Part shown: positions 45,756 to 57,700 of the stretch, one piece after another | How the letters are laid out: every line of letters begins with the position of its first letter | Position numbering within the stretch: position 1 is the first letter of the stretch | Assembly (NCBI RefSeq): GCF_021869535.1 | Contig: NW_026262668.1 | Location: 26,417,732 to 26,481,731 of the forward strand | DNA length: 64,000 bases | From: Mytilus californianus | Lineage: Eukaryota; Mollusca; Bivalvia; Mytilida; Mytilidae | Reading direction: 5' to 3' | Made by a program: the position numbers and the translations under genes | Notes under the pieces: model-generated | Seen by the model: the letters and a program-made list of their open reading frames with translations, nothing else | What the model was told of the DNA's origin: nothing | The model's database searches: none

Positions 45756-47419
45756 GTGTCACCAGAATATTTGTGTTGGGTGATGTTTTTTCTCTAATTT
45801 TGTATCTGTTGAATCCGTTGAACATTCATGTCACATGATGATACAGATATTATTCATAGCTCAAAAAGTCGTTATTTAACAGAAATATAAGCTTCTGGAT
45901 GACGAAAGCATTCATGATATTATGAGTTATGTCTGATTTACTATCGTGCAACTTGGCTAATACTGATTGACATATGAAAATAAATACTACACCATTCTCT
46001 TTGTCTCCTAAACATATTTGTATAATTTGAAAATTTGCACGTCTTGTTTAAAACCAGTTTTTGTGTTTTAGTCTCATCTTTAAGTAATGTAGCAAACACA
46101 AATCTCACATCATTAACACAAAATGCTGAAAATAATGATACCAAGTGGCCAACCAAATTGGCTAGTGAAAAGGCATATGCCCCTCACTGTTTTGATCGCC
46201 AACAAAATAAATCTCATGTTTCTAACCAATTGTGCAAATTTAAGCAGAAAATCTTTTAAATCTTTTTTTTTTTTTGGTATATTTTATTTTCTGGAATTAC
46301 CACCCCTTTATACCAGAGAAGATTGTCCAATTTCGAACACCTAATTTTGAATTGAGATTAGCAGAAACATAAGAAATGATCAGATTTTGATATATTGTAT
46401 GTCTATCAAAATTTCATATTTTCCACAAAAAAAGTGTTTTAATCAAAATTATCGCTGACTCCTTTACAATATGTAGTTCATTGCAATATTGCTTTATTTT
46501 AAAAGTTAAAATAGATATACTTATGAAAAAAATTATAGAAATACATGTTACCGATTCATAAGCGAAAAAGTAAAATTCATATAGACATAAGAATGTATAA
46601 ATTAAACTTTGTCAGAAGAATAGGTTGCATTTAAAGGCAACATTAAGTGTTTTATTGCTCTGCTTGGCTATGAAAAACTATCGCACCAAACTTGCACCAA
46701 AAGTTTTTTTATCCGAAGTATAAACTTGTCAAAATGGTATAATTTCAAATTGGTTCAAGAATGGTGCGGTGGTCAAAATGTAGGAAAACCATCCCAATTT
46801 CTGTATTTTTGCTTATTTTCACGATTATGACGTCATTTTCACCTACCATTGTGGCGTCATTAACCATTCTTTGTTGATAAAAACAGTGTTTTTTTTAATC
46901 ATTGACTCATATTCTTATAATTAATGGAGAAAAAAATCTGCTTGGTTTAAATTTTTATTATTTTGTAAATCTGTGGCCATGTTAGGCCATTATAGCCCCT
47001 ACTCCTTTAGATTGAAGTGTTAGATTTTGTTAACCTTTCACCTGCCAAATCACAGTGTATCGGTCATTCACCAAGTGCAAGGCGTATATTATCTACAAAA
47101 GTTGTATGAAATAATTTTCAATTGCCATTAGTAGATCCACAATTCTGTATTTACGATATTCAGAGGTAAAAAAAAAAGAAAAGCCTAAGGTGTATAAATA
47201 TATGGAAAACTTCACAAAATAAAGAGACCCGAAAAAGAAAAGTGATGTCAGTATTGCCCGAGGAAGTTACAAACAGATCTTTATCATCTTAGAGTGAATT
47301 GAAATTTACATGTTATGTACTTTAAACTTCAGAAAAATTAATCATAGGACGGATACTATTGACAAAATACAGATAATAGATATTTCAACCTTTTAATCAT
47401 TCTATGCACATTTAGTTAC
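45756..47419. other. Noncoding stretch, nothing recognised
   Basis: AT-rich. Short ORFs overlap at 45941-46344 on both strands but show no domain or codon bias that I can see. Confidence 0.4.
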
Positions 47420-47850
47420 AATATGTAAAATATTTATCAAATTGATTGTTGTTTGCTTAACGTCAAGTGGCAAATAGTTCATGCATGTTCTGGACGATAA
47501 CAATGTTTGTGGTTTACAATGAAAATTGAAATAACAGTTGTACGGACGATGATGAAACACCTTTTAGTTTCGGCAAGGTCAAAACAAATGTTTTGAGGTG
47601 AAACAAATTACTGAAAATAGGAAAAATGAAGAGGAGTAAAGCAAACTTGACGGTAGCTTGAATCTGTCTCGTTTACTATGACCCTTTCTTTGTTGTACAC
47701 AATTAGGAAGAACATAAACTTGATCTAGCCAGCCAATCATTTATCTTTTCCCTCCTCCTTAAAGCCTTGTAAGAGATGTCTGATACAAATTAATCAACCT
47801 GATTTTTAATGTCATTGTCTTGAAACATAATCCCAAGGATAAATAATTAC

Positions 47851-48129
47851 TTATTCTAATATAACGTTCTTCTTTCGCTTTGTAAACAGCACCGTGAAAA
47901 TGGTTGTTACAATATAACTCCCACGTAAATCCACATGTATCTTAACCTTACGTGCAAACGCTATGTCGATTTTGCTGTGGTAAAATTGCAATTGAAAAAA
48001 AACTACAAAACCTTTATCCTTATTCTGACGCATTAAAGTCATTTCGAAACATGACGACATACGAATGAAAACGCCAAAGCTGAAGGTTTTTTCGTTGCGT
48101 GAACCCTCCAAATTCGGATAATTTTGCAT
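47851..48129 (-). CDS. Unrecognised 92-codon ORF in an insertion specific to duplication copy B
   Basis: Starts MQNYPNLEGSRNEKTFSFGV and ends TKRKKNVILE. No family is recognised. It lies wholly in 47856-48430, a segment absent from copy A, where TTACTTATT joins directly to ACATCCTAG. Mixed hydrophobic strands and basic residues are seen, with no signal peptide or clear membrane segment. It could be part of a non-autonomous element or a chance ORF. Confidence 0.25.
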   Translation of the reverse strand: MQNYPNLEGSRNEKTFSFGVFIRMSSCFEMTLMRQNKDKGFVVFFQLQFYHSKIDIAFARKVKIHVDLRGSYIVTTIFTVLFTKRKKNVILE

Positions 48130-48711
48130 TAAAATGGAATTTTGAGGTAGGTGTTATTCTATTTTCTATTCTTTTGCATTATTCGGACATTTACTGATTT
48201 TAGCCGGTCAACATTGTGGCTCATTAGTTACGAAATGTCAACTGTGGATTTGACGATAGCTTACGAGAAAAAAATGTCAATTAAGTAATAGTGCATGCTA
48301 GCTAAACATTTATTGACATTTTCATCTTTATCTAACAGGGAGTAAAATAGAACAGCCATACACACGGCATACCCACCCTCGCTTCAGTTTTTTAAATGAC
48401 CATATTCGTCCTATTAGAATCGAAATAATTACATCCTGGTTAAACTAATAAACGAAAAATCAGTTACAAGATATAACACAATCACATATAATTCATGCAT
48501 ATTCTATGCCAAAATGTGAATGAAGGGATACTAAAATTTAAAGTAACTATGAGCACTGGTAGAGGTAAAGATTGCTTTCAATTTGAAATGTGAACTTACA
48601 ATTAAACATTGTATGTTTTGAGTAAATTCTTATTTTGGCAATGTTGTGAATTTCATTATTTCCTTTTGTCCATAAAACTCTCGGTAGAATATATATATAT
48701 ATCTGTAAACA

Positions 48712-48757
48712 CAAGTCTAAATTGAAAACAACGTTCAAACCTATGATTGCGTTGAAT
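48712..48757 (+). repeat. Isolated fragment of the 540-bp satellite monomer
   Basis: ACAAGTCTAAATTGAAAACA followed by ACGTTCAAACCTATGATTGC and GTTGAAT matches the monomer (for example 29995-30041) with one change. The surrounding sequence is unrelated to the satellite. Confidence 0.85.
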
Positions 48758-48907
48758 ATCTGTATGCATATATATTGTCGTAAAGTTGTTACATGTTTAG
48801 ACGTGTATAATAAAATGAAAATTTGATGTGGTGGCATAGTAAGTAACATTATTATACTTCATGTCAAAATGCCAGATTTTGATTGGCTAATACGAGGGTG
48901 TTAATTT

Positions 48908-49035
48908 ACTCTATTACCCTTCATGGAGACGCTTGATCAAGTGTGCGCTTTATTGAATACGACTCTATCCTATGGCAAATACTCTATTACCTTTCACGGA
49001 GACGCTTGATCAAGTGTGCGCTTTATTAAATATGA
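48908..49035 (+). repeat. 73-bp tandem duplication
   Basis: ACTCTATTACC followed by GGAGACGCTTGATCAAGTGT occurs at 48908 and 48981. Confidence 0.9.
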
Positions 49036-49124
49036 ATGGTTGTTATGTACAAGACGTCATAGTTTATTACTTTGAATTTGAAATTTAATCGACAGTAATA
49101 ACAGAACATTCAGTATAATAAACT

Positions 49125-49263
49125 AAATAACACATATCTGAGAGGGTGATAGAGCAGATTGTTACCCCTCGAAAAGACATTGGCAACCTTGGCTTCGCCT
49201 CAGTTGACAATGTTTTCTCGGGGTAACAATCTGCTCTATCACCCTCTCAGCTATGTGTTATTT
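49125..49263. repeat. Fold-back element, 139 bp
   Basis: Arms AAATAACACATA / TATGTGTTATTT at the tips and CTGAGAGGGTGATAGAGCAG / its complement inside, nearly perfect over about 55 bases per arm. Confidence 0.9.
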
Positions 49264-49610
49264 ATATATTATCATCCTTTATGACAGATAAAGCCGACGA
49301 GAAAAGACATTACTCAACTAAAGAAAGCTATATTTTTATATGACCTAGTGCGTTGGGCACAATGCAGTTGATGTTAAAACGATGTCACAGAAGCAGAGGT
49401 ATGAATTACAATGAGAGAACAACAAAACTTGCCTCAGCAACTTTACAGATCTATATAAATATTGTTTTCCTACATTTGAGACTAAATATGTATGTATATA
49501 TATATATATATATATATATCTTTTTGTGTAAGCCCTGTATAACTACGGGTTAGCCAATGGAGAATGTCTGTCGTAAATTTGTCACATGGTTAGACGTATA
49601 TATATAAATC

Positions 49611-49740
49611 ATTAGTTACACAGTGTGCTAGTGAACTAATACAATAAATGCGGGGTCAGTAAATTCCATATGGAGCTCAAGAGCGATTTTGTTGACCCCA
49701 TATTTATCGTATTAGGTCAATAGCACAATGTGTAACGAAT
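49611..49740. repeat. Fold-back element, 130 bp
   Basis: GTTACACAGTGTGCTA pairs with TAGCACAATGTGTAAC, and CTAATACAATAAAT with ATTTATCGTATTAG, around a GGGGTCA/TGACCCC inner stem. Confidence 0.85.
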
Positions 49741-50309
49741 TTATTTTACCGACTATCTTAATATGTAGCATTTCGACTAGTAGCCTGTCAAAATTATCAA
49801 GTCTTTAAGAACTTACTCCCATTGGTCTATTGAAAAACAAATGCCAACAATAACAATTTGTTAGCTTTAAATGTGTTTTCTTCATTTATTTCAATCGTTC
49901 ATCATCAATTTCTTCATTATATTTCTGGAACTTGTGTAATGTTTAGTAAAATAGTTTCTTTTAAAAGTATGTTAATAAACACATTCCTTTTGTAAATTGG
50001 TAAACTGAGCATATATCATCAATACATTTCTTGAAATGTCATTGATTTAGTTGTTTACTCCTTCATCCTTTGGTCGCTTGTCGATAGTTTGTCTTATTGG
50101 TTACATTGTATCATGCTACATATCCTTATCTTTATATGGATATGAATTAATATACATCTCACTGTACTTTGTTCAGAGTATTCACTAAAACACAGGTAGA
50201 TAAGACTTCGAAATATAGCTTCCAAGTCAAAAAGGGGGCAATCTTTACTCACAATATCTAGACAAAGGTTGTAAAATTTACCACTGTTCGATATTTTCTG
50301 ATGGACTTC

Positions 50310-52200
50310 TAGTCCCAGAGGGTATCATGAGCTTAAAAGTCACTGCTTTGGTACTGACACGATGTTTAACGTAACATTTTTAAGTTCTCCGTTGACAACT
50401 TTATTCATTATTAATTAACAAAGGTTCAAACTCCTTCGGGAAAAGTTAATCTTATCCGGATTTGATTTTTCTTCAGTATCCATTGTCATAAGTATAGGTA
50501 ATCACATATTCAAATACGTATCGCTCTAACCTTTAAAAATGTGTGGGTTTGACCGTTTCCTGAAAAGTACTTCAGATACAGAAATATTGGTACCGTTAAT
50601 GTTTTTTTTAGCACGGAGTGGATACCACTGTTGCTGGATTGTACCCCCCGAGGGTATCATCAGATGATTAGTCAATGTTTCAGTTCTGAGATTATTTATA
50701 ACATATCTGTTTTAAAATTGTTCGTTGATAAACTTAGAAATGATTAAGAAACTAAAGTTTCAACTCCCTCAAGAAAAGTTGATCTTGGATGGCTATTCTT
50801 GAAGTACTCTTCAACTTATCTGCATTGGCTTTCAAGTGTTTGTGTTTGAGCGTTTGACAGTTGTTGTCCATTCGTTTGATGTGTTTTATCATTTGATTTT
50901 GCCTTTTGATTAGGGACTTTCCGCTTTGAATTTTCCTCGGAGTTCAGTATTTTTGTGATTTTATTTTTTCCTGACGCAGGTTTATCCAGAAAAGAGCATC
51001 AGACGCAACCCATTTATAAAGTGTAAATTAATTTTTTGGCACTGAGTCGATCGCGCTAATGGTAGACTGCCAGTACCCGTTTGTATAATCCGCGCAGAAG
51101 TCAGTGCCGTGGTAGAGACATTTGATTTTAGACAACAGTAGTTTACCGATGTAAAAATCTAATGAATCGATTAGGAAGACAAATATAAAGGTATTAAACA
51201 TTAAACTGAGGTAATCGCATAAAACCCAAACGGAGCGAGACCGGTTGCTTCTTCTTAACTAAAAACTAATGTCACACAAGTGTGAGGTTTAGCAATACAT
51301 AAACATGGTTTACCAACAATTTCCTTTGGTAAATACCTGTACTAAGTCAGGAATATGACAGTTGGTTTCCATGTGTTCCGTTGGTTGATATTGTCTAATG
51401 TTTGATTTAGTTAGTTTTTATGGACTTCCCCTTTTTGAAATTACCTTGGAGTTTTTTGTGAATACCTGTTTTGTAATATATTCATTTTTTGAATTCGCTG
51501 CTGATAAAATTAGAAATTATTAAGAAACTAATTAAGGTTCCAACTTCCTTGGGGAAAATTGACCATAGATAGATATGGCTATTCTTTTTAAGTCCCCTTT
51601 TGTCACGTATCTCTTCACTTGTTTAGGTATTTGTACATCCCTGGCTTAAAAGATTTTGGGTTGGAAGTTCCTGATGAAGGTAAATCAAGAGAAGCCCTTT
51701 GACCCAATCTATAAAGTGTTATTTTCACATAATAACATATAATATTCAATGACAGAAAATTCCACACATTGGAAACCTGTTGCAAAATGATTCAATCTGT
51801 TTAAAATAGAAGGTTTTCATTTGTTTGCAACTACTGTAATAAGTTGAAGTAAAACTGTTAGAGCTACGGATGACTAGGTACCCAATGTGTGTTTTGGAGG
51901 GAATACATTTTTGAAAGATTGATGCCATTTATCGTTTATTTGAATGACTTTACACTAGTCATACATTTTTTGTGGTTTGCACCTAGGTCAGTTGAAGGAT
52001 TCCATATATTTGTGGGTGTTTTGAAATTATGCCGTTAAGGAAGAAGAACATTATTACTGATTATGCTATACTTTCAGTCCTTTTTGGTTTTATCTGTTCT
52101 TCAATGTTTGTTTTAAGTTTTGGATTTTCAAATTTGTCAGCGAAGAGACATTAATTGTCAACATGCGCATTTGGTGCAGTGAAATTGGTACCGTTTATGC
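50310..52200 (+). repeat. Retrozyme-like dispersed repeat units, copy B
   Basis: Contains CCCAGAGGGTATCATGAGC, GGATACCACTGTTGCTGGAT, CCCCCGAGGGTATCATCAGA, two TTATCCAGAAAAGAGCATC-like tails and GGCACTGAGTCGATCGCGC. Partial hammerhead-like boxes lie at 51671 (CTGATGA) and 52136-52179. Confidence 0.5.
52136..52179 (+). ncRNA. Decayed hammerhead-ribozyme-like motif
   Basis: Reads GTCAGCGAAGAGACATTAAT then TGTCAACATGCGCATTTGGT. The layout (core box, GACA-TTAA-TTGTC stem II, core A-rich box, GCGCAT segment) matches a hammerhead variant, but the core CTGAAGA is changed to CAGCGAAGA and GAAA to AACA. It is probably inactive. Confidence 0.4.
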
Positions 52201-52510
52201 TATTAGACAAGACAAAGTAAACACATTAAAAAATTTCATTTTTATTTATTTTATAACAAAATAAAACAATTTGTAAACACATTAACATAAACGAATAACA
52301 TTAAGAAACATAGTAACTTTTGACATTATTACATGTACCCAATAAGCATTTGAATGACACATTGACAAATAACCGTATTGCTGTTGTCAGCCATAGCTAT
52401 ATCACAATAAAATAAATTTTGTTCACAAAGTCTACCGTTTCCTTAGTACAGCATGTACTATTGCATCAAGTTTTGCAGAATTCTACCATAACCATGAATC
52501 AAAACGATAC

Positions 52511-53660
52511 TTTTCTCTATATATGGATCTTAGTGCATATCGCTTTAAAATACCATTGAAACTTCACTATTTAATTCAGATCAGTGTATGCGATTGTATT
52601 TGTCGTCACTCGTTTCAACATTATTATTGATATAATTCCCATTGCAATAAAAAGATTCGATGAGGGGTTACAAATTATAACTCTAAAGCAACGAGTCATG
52701 ACTCTATAAATATATTTGAAATAAGAATCCGTTTTCAATTGATCGATTCCGTTTCCAATTTAGAAATCTCACCAACGGTCGACAACGCTTGATTGAGACT
52801 GGCTGCTATTATTGTCAATGCAAACCTTATGGGAGGAGCATATTTTGATGTACGTAATCTGTTGAGAATATTATTCCGAAACTACAAAAAAACCGTTTTA
52901 CTTTACATTTGCGATGCACTTACAAAATCAAAATTATCATTATGATTATTAGGTCCCACAGAATATACCATGATCGTACCACTTGCTTTTTATAAACAGG
53001 GACCACAGCATGTACTTCCTAACTATGATTTGTTTCCTATTTGTAAAAAAATCTATTGTCGGAAGAAAAGTCGGTTATTTTGAAAAAAAAACAAAACACT
53101 ACACTGAAAAAAAACCTCGCGTTGAGAAAGGTATTAGTACTTTTAAACTCGGCGTTCTCAAATAAGACCACGAAATATCAATGGTGAAGTTATGCTGCAT
53201 GATATATTCAGAAACTAGTTTTATAACTAGTCCATATTAAAACAAATTAACGGAGCAGTAAAACAGAAAATTGTTAACAAAATAACATTACAAATTGAAC
53301 TACGGCAGCATTAATAAAAAAGTCAATAGAAAATTGCACCATTTAATGAAATCGACAAACAACATACAGACCCGTTATAGGAACTTGTTTTAGCCTTGCT
53401 TAACATGTTACGAGCGTTCATATGCATAATCCAAAAAACCTATCTTGATAAACAAGGTAGTAAATCGCTTTTATAATTTTTTGATATATTAAAGACACCT
53501 TTGCAACATATTATAGTCATATATACTGTAGCAGTATTACACTTAAAGGCTTGGTGCAGTATTGTTTTGTGAGGAGTCAAACATATGATCAGTAATTGGT
53601 TCTTATTTACATTTTTTATATTTATGGTCAAGTAGTAAAAAAAATACAAGTAAAGTTAAA
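52511..53660. other. Noncoding stretch, nothing recognised
   Basis: AT-rich with short ORFs only. Confidence 0.4.
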
Positions 53661-53675
53661 TCTTTTTAAATTAGA

Positions 53676-53850
53676 TAAATTTTACAGACAATCATATAGT
53701 ACATTTCTTTAATTTCAAATTATTTCATTCGAGTATAACTACCTGTTAACATTGTTCTAAAGATAAAGTTTACAGACAATCACATAGTATATTTTTTAAT
53801 TTCAAAATATTTCATTTGAGTATAACCACCTGTTAAACATTGTTCTAAAC
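53676..53850 (+). repeat. Tandem duplication of about 90 bp
   Basis: TTTACAGACAATCA, TTCATTYGAGTATAACYACC and TAACATTGTTCTAA recur twice, starting near 53680 and 53769. Confidence 0.8.
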
Positions 53851-54574
53851 TTACAAATGTTCACATTTCACGTTGGTTTAATTTTCTGATATTGTCCGAC
53901 TTCTACGATATGATAGATATATTTTTTTAATCAGTAGCCCCATCTATTTTTAACAAAACTTAATTCCTAAAATATTTGGTTATTTTATTTTAAGATTTTA
54001 ACATGTAAACAATTCTATATAAAACATATGCAAAATTAAGAGAATCCCGAAAATTATTAATGCTTACACATTAAAAACATGCGCACGTAGCAAATATTTT
54101 TCGATATATCACAACTATTTTTTAACCTTGTCATTTTGAAGCTTACTATCGAACTTTCCGAAGAAGACTATACATGTATACAAAATTACGAACTAGCACC
54201 GTATCAATTAAAAAGTCCAGTGATTGACACAAAAAAGCTAGGGATACACTGGCTCAAATCTCATTACTTAAGAAAATTTCTCAACTTGTCTCAAATAAAT
54301 ATTTTTAAAGAAGAATGGCCTTCTGAATGTCTGCAGATTACAAATGTTTTAAAAATGACCAATATGCTTAATTGTGTATAATTTATAGTCGCTATTAAAG
54401 TGTCAATTTTGTCCTTTTGAGTTAACATCCCATTTAGTAAATTGGTCACCATTGGGTCCTATATTTCATTCATTGTTTCAGATAACTTTGTTAACTCTGG
54501 TTTCATTTAGGCACAAGGAATTAGTTGTCTTTTGACAGTGCTATCGTAAACTGTATGATATCTTTTGGCTTTTA

Positions 54575-54715
54575 TCACACAATATCTGATTCAACGTCTG
54601 AAAATACGACATGTCCAATGTAATTTTGGTAAGGACTCTCTGGTGGACTTATTTCCGATGGTTTCAATATTGTTATGCCAGAATCCGAGCCCGACGAATC
54701 ATGCCTATCTTTAGC
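54575..54715 (-). CDS. GARNL3-like terminal exon
   Basis: 141 nt, acceptor ATTATTAACAG. Encodes AKDRHDSSGSDSGITILKPS then ends SDVESDIV and TGA at 54577-54575. The acidic C-terminus is the end of the protein. Confidence 0.8.
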   Translation of the reverse strand, partial: AKDRHDSSGSDSGITILKPSEISPPESPYQNYIGHVVFSDVESDIV

Positions 54716-57700
54716 CTGTTAATAATAAATTGATATGATATACATGGTATACAGGAACATGCTAAACAAATACAAAACCATTCTATGTATTATAAGTGGA
54801 TGAATTTCATATCATAGACACACAAAAAAGTAAAGCCAAGGTAATGCCAAAATTAATCAATCCGTTTGAGTATTTTGACATTCTTTCAAAGTGTGGATTC
54901 GCATGTCGGAAAGGCACCTACCCTATCGATGTGTTATGTTTTTTAATCATCTAGAATGGATTCAAGATATTTCAACATCGCTTATCTACTGATGCTCCTA
55001 ATAAGTCAGCTTGATCCTATGAAGACTTGTTGACAAAAATGTGCATACAACTAACTGTTTTTTAACTGATCAATTCAAATTTGTGATAAAAATATACCTG
55101 TACGATATTCTACCTACATTTATTAAGCCAAATGTCATTTATGTCCCATTTCTACGTCGCGAAAAATGGCATTTTACGTTAGCGACGTTATTACCGTCCA
55201 TATAATTACATCGTATGCTCTTTAGTTTAGAAATCAGATGTGGTAAAAGTGATAATTTTCTAGATAACATAACGAGATGTGGTATGATTGCCAAGGAGAC
55301 AACAATCCATTAGAGACCAAATGACGTAAAATGTTAATAGGTCATCTATGAGTTAGGATAGCAACAATAATATATACATATATAAACCACAGCGAAAACA
55401 TAAAATGAAAGTATGTATTTGACAAAAGTATCGGGAACATTGTACATCGAAACATAACTATCATTTCATCAATAATGTACTTCTTTTCGAGATGAAGAAT
55501 ATATTTCACAGGCACGATTCACCGACGGTTTTTTTTCTAGTTATTGATCTTATTATTGATAAACTACAGTACACACCTGATCATCTGATAACTGAGGATG
55601 CACCGCCTTACTTCGTACCAATGGGCTCCGTTTGGGTAAAACACATTTATCAGCACCAACACCAACAGGAGCCAGCAATGGGGTAACTGATTGTTTTCTA
55701 ACAGGACATCGATCTGTAGCTATATATCCAGTAAGGCACGATAAGGGGATTTTGTAGATGTAACACGGTGGGCGTGTCATTTTGTCTGAAAAAAAAATGA
55801 TCATGTTTCTTTTGTAATTATGACGTTTAGTTAAGACAGAGAGATGCCTATCTGCCACTCTTTTACTTGTTGCAGATTTATTTAAATGAAAATATATGGC
55901 TATACTGTCCGTATCTTTTAACAATACTTACATGAAGGTGATGATGGTGGTGTGTAAGAAAAATCCTTTTCCTTGCTTTTGTCTATTGGCGAATTTGGTC
56001 CTGCCGAGGTTGAAAAGAAGATGTCGTCCTAAAATATAAAGGTAATTCTGCAATTATTAAAGGGTAGACAAATGTTGAGAAATCTTAAGAATCCATGAAT
56101 CAATATTATAATGGATTACGTGACCTGTAGGAAGTCTGGGATGTTAATACTTTATTTTTCACATGAAATAAGCCATCTTTGGCATTATATGCGAACTTTG
56201 AAATTTCAGTATACAAAAGTTTTAAAGGTATCAAATTTAATGCACCTGATGGGCAATATCACAATTATCATTTTGGCTATTTGTTAGGTCATTTTTGTTA
56301 TTATAGCTCTTGATCTGTTTCGGCTCTTATAGCTTTCAAATATTCGGCTCTGGACGTTCCTGAAGAAGGTTACCTCAGAAAAACGCTTCGGACGCATGAC
56401 GTTTATAAAGAATTGTTCTCAATTTAGTAATATCTCTTCAATGATGCTTGAGGAGAAAAAATTTGAAAATCAACAACTTATTACAACAATGAAGAGTTTG
56501 GAAACCAAAAAAGCTATAATTATATAATCATCCCATTTTCTCGTTCGGGAAAAACAAGTTAAAAGGGATATATATGTAGTTACAGAACTAAAGGGGCTAA
56601 ATAGTCTATGTCGCTCAATTAGGCTTATTTTTATCTTCAACAATGGACTCTCGTAGAATAGATTCATGTAAAAAATCTCATATTTGTTGATCTTGTATTG
56701 ATGATATTTTTCTCTGTTTACATTTTATCTCTATCGTCTTTAGCTTTTGCCCAAAACACAAAAAGGGTAAACAAAATTATCATTTAAGGGCAATAAAAGA
56801 GAGGCGAAAGATACCAAAGAGACATTTAAACTGATAAGTAGAAAATAAACAGACAACGCCATGACTAAAAAAAGAAAAGAAAGCAACAGACAAAAAACAG
56901 TACACAAAACACAACATAGAAAACTAAAGACTGAGCAACACAAACCCCGTTAAAAAACTGGGGGTGATCTCAGGTGTTCCGGAAGGGTAAGCAGATCCTA
57001 CTGGACATGTGGCACCCGTTATGATGCTCATCTTAGTACAAACCCGGTTATGAGTCTAATTTGGTAGGTCACTAGATAGGAAATACAAGCCCTAGAACAT
57101 CGTATCAACTTGGATATATATATTCCGTATGCAGGAGCTGCTGAATGGTTACTACATAAAAATAGAAAGTGAACAATTGGGAAGCTGAAATCATCTCTTG
57201 TGTCGTAAAGTTTTGTTTTCAAACGACCCTCATTGTAAATTTTTAGATGCAAGTCAAGATATAAGGCAGATTTAACTGTATCTGATGCATCCTTTAAAAT
57301 GCGTATTAACGATTTCGAAAAATTTAACTTATTTGTAGATCTTGTCTTGCTGATAACTTTTGGTATCATATATAAAGTGTCTATTCATCTATTATAATTT
57401 CAATATAACAGGGAAAAAGGCATAATTTGGTGAAAATCATCATTAAAGAGAAATGACTCCAAATAGGAGTCGACTGACAAATTCGACAATGTAAACTTAT
57501 TTTTAGATCTTGTATTGTTGATCATTTTTGTTATTCAAAGTATATCTCTATCTATCATAGTTTTAAAGTTAGGCAACAATGACAAAAATGATAAAATATG
57601 GTAATTTATGGCAATTACTCATAAAAGAAGTCGTCTGACAGTTTGATATGTTAGACAGTAGCTTATGATTAGCATTTTGAACATTTCTTGTCTTGTTATA

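Larger units (their letters stand above)
47420..52510 (+). repeat. Segmental duplication, copy B (partner 19190-21900)
   Basis: Same blocks and order as copy A, but about 5.1 kb instead of 2.7 kb because of extra material. The additions include 47856-48430, fold-back elements at 49125 and 49611, and a longer retrozyme-like section (50310-52200). Confidence 0.75.

Noticed and set aside
46035-46344. Overlapping plus-strand ORFs
   Set aside because: No domain, no splice context and a competing minus-strand ORF of similar length; likely chance.
54136-54381. Plus-strand ORF of 81 codons
   Set aside because: No ATG at the start, no domain, and it lies just past the end of the minus-strand gene, where 3-prime UTR is expected.
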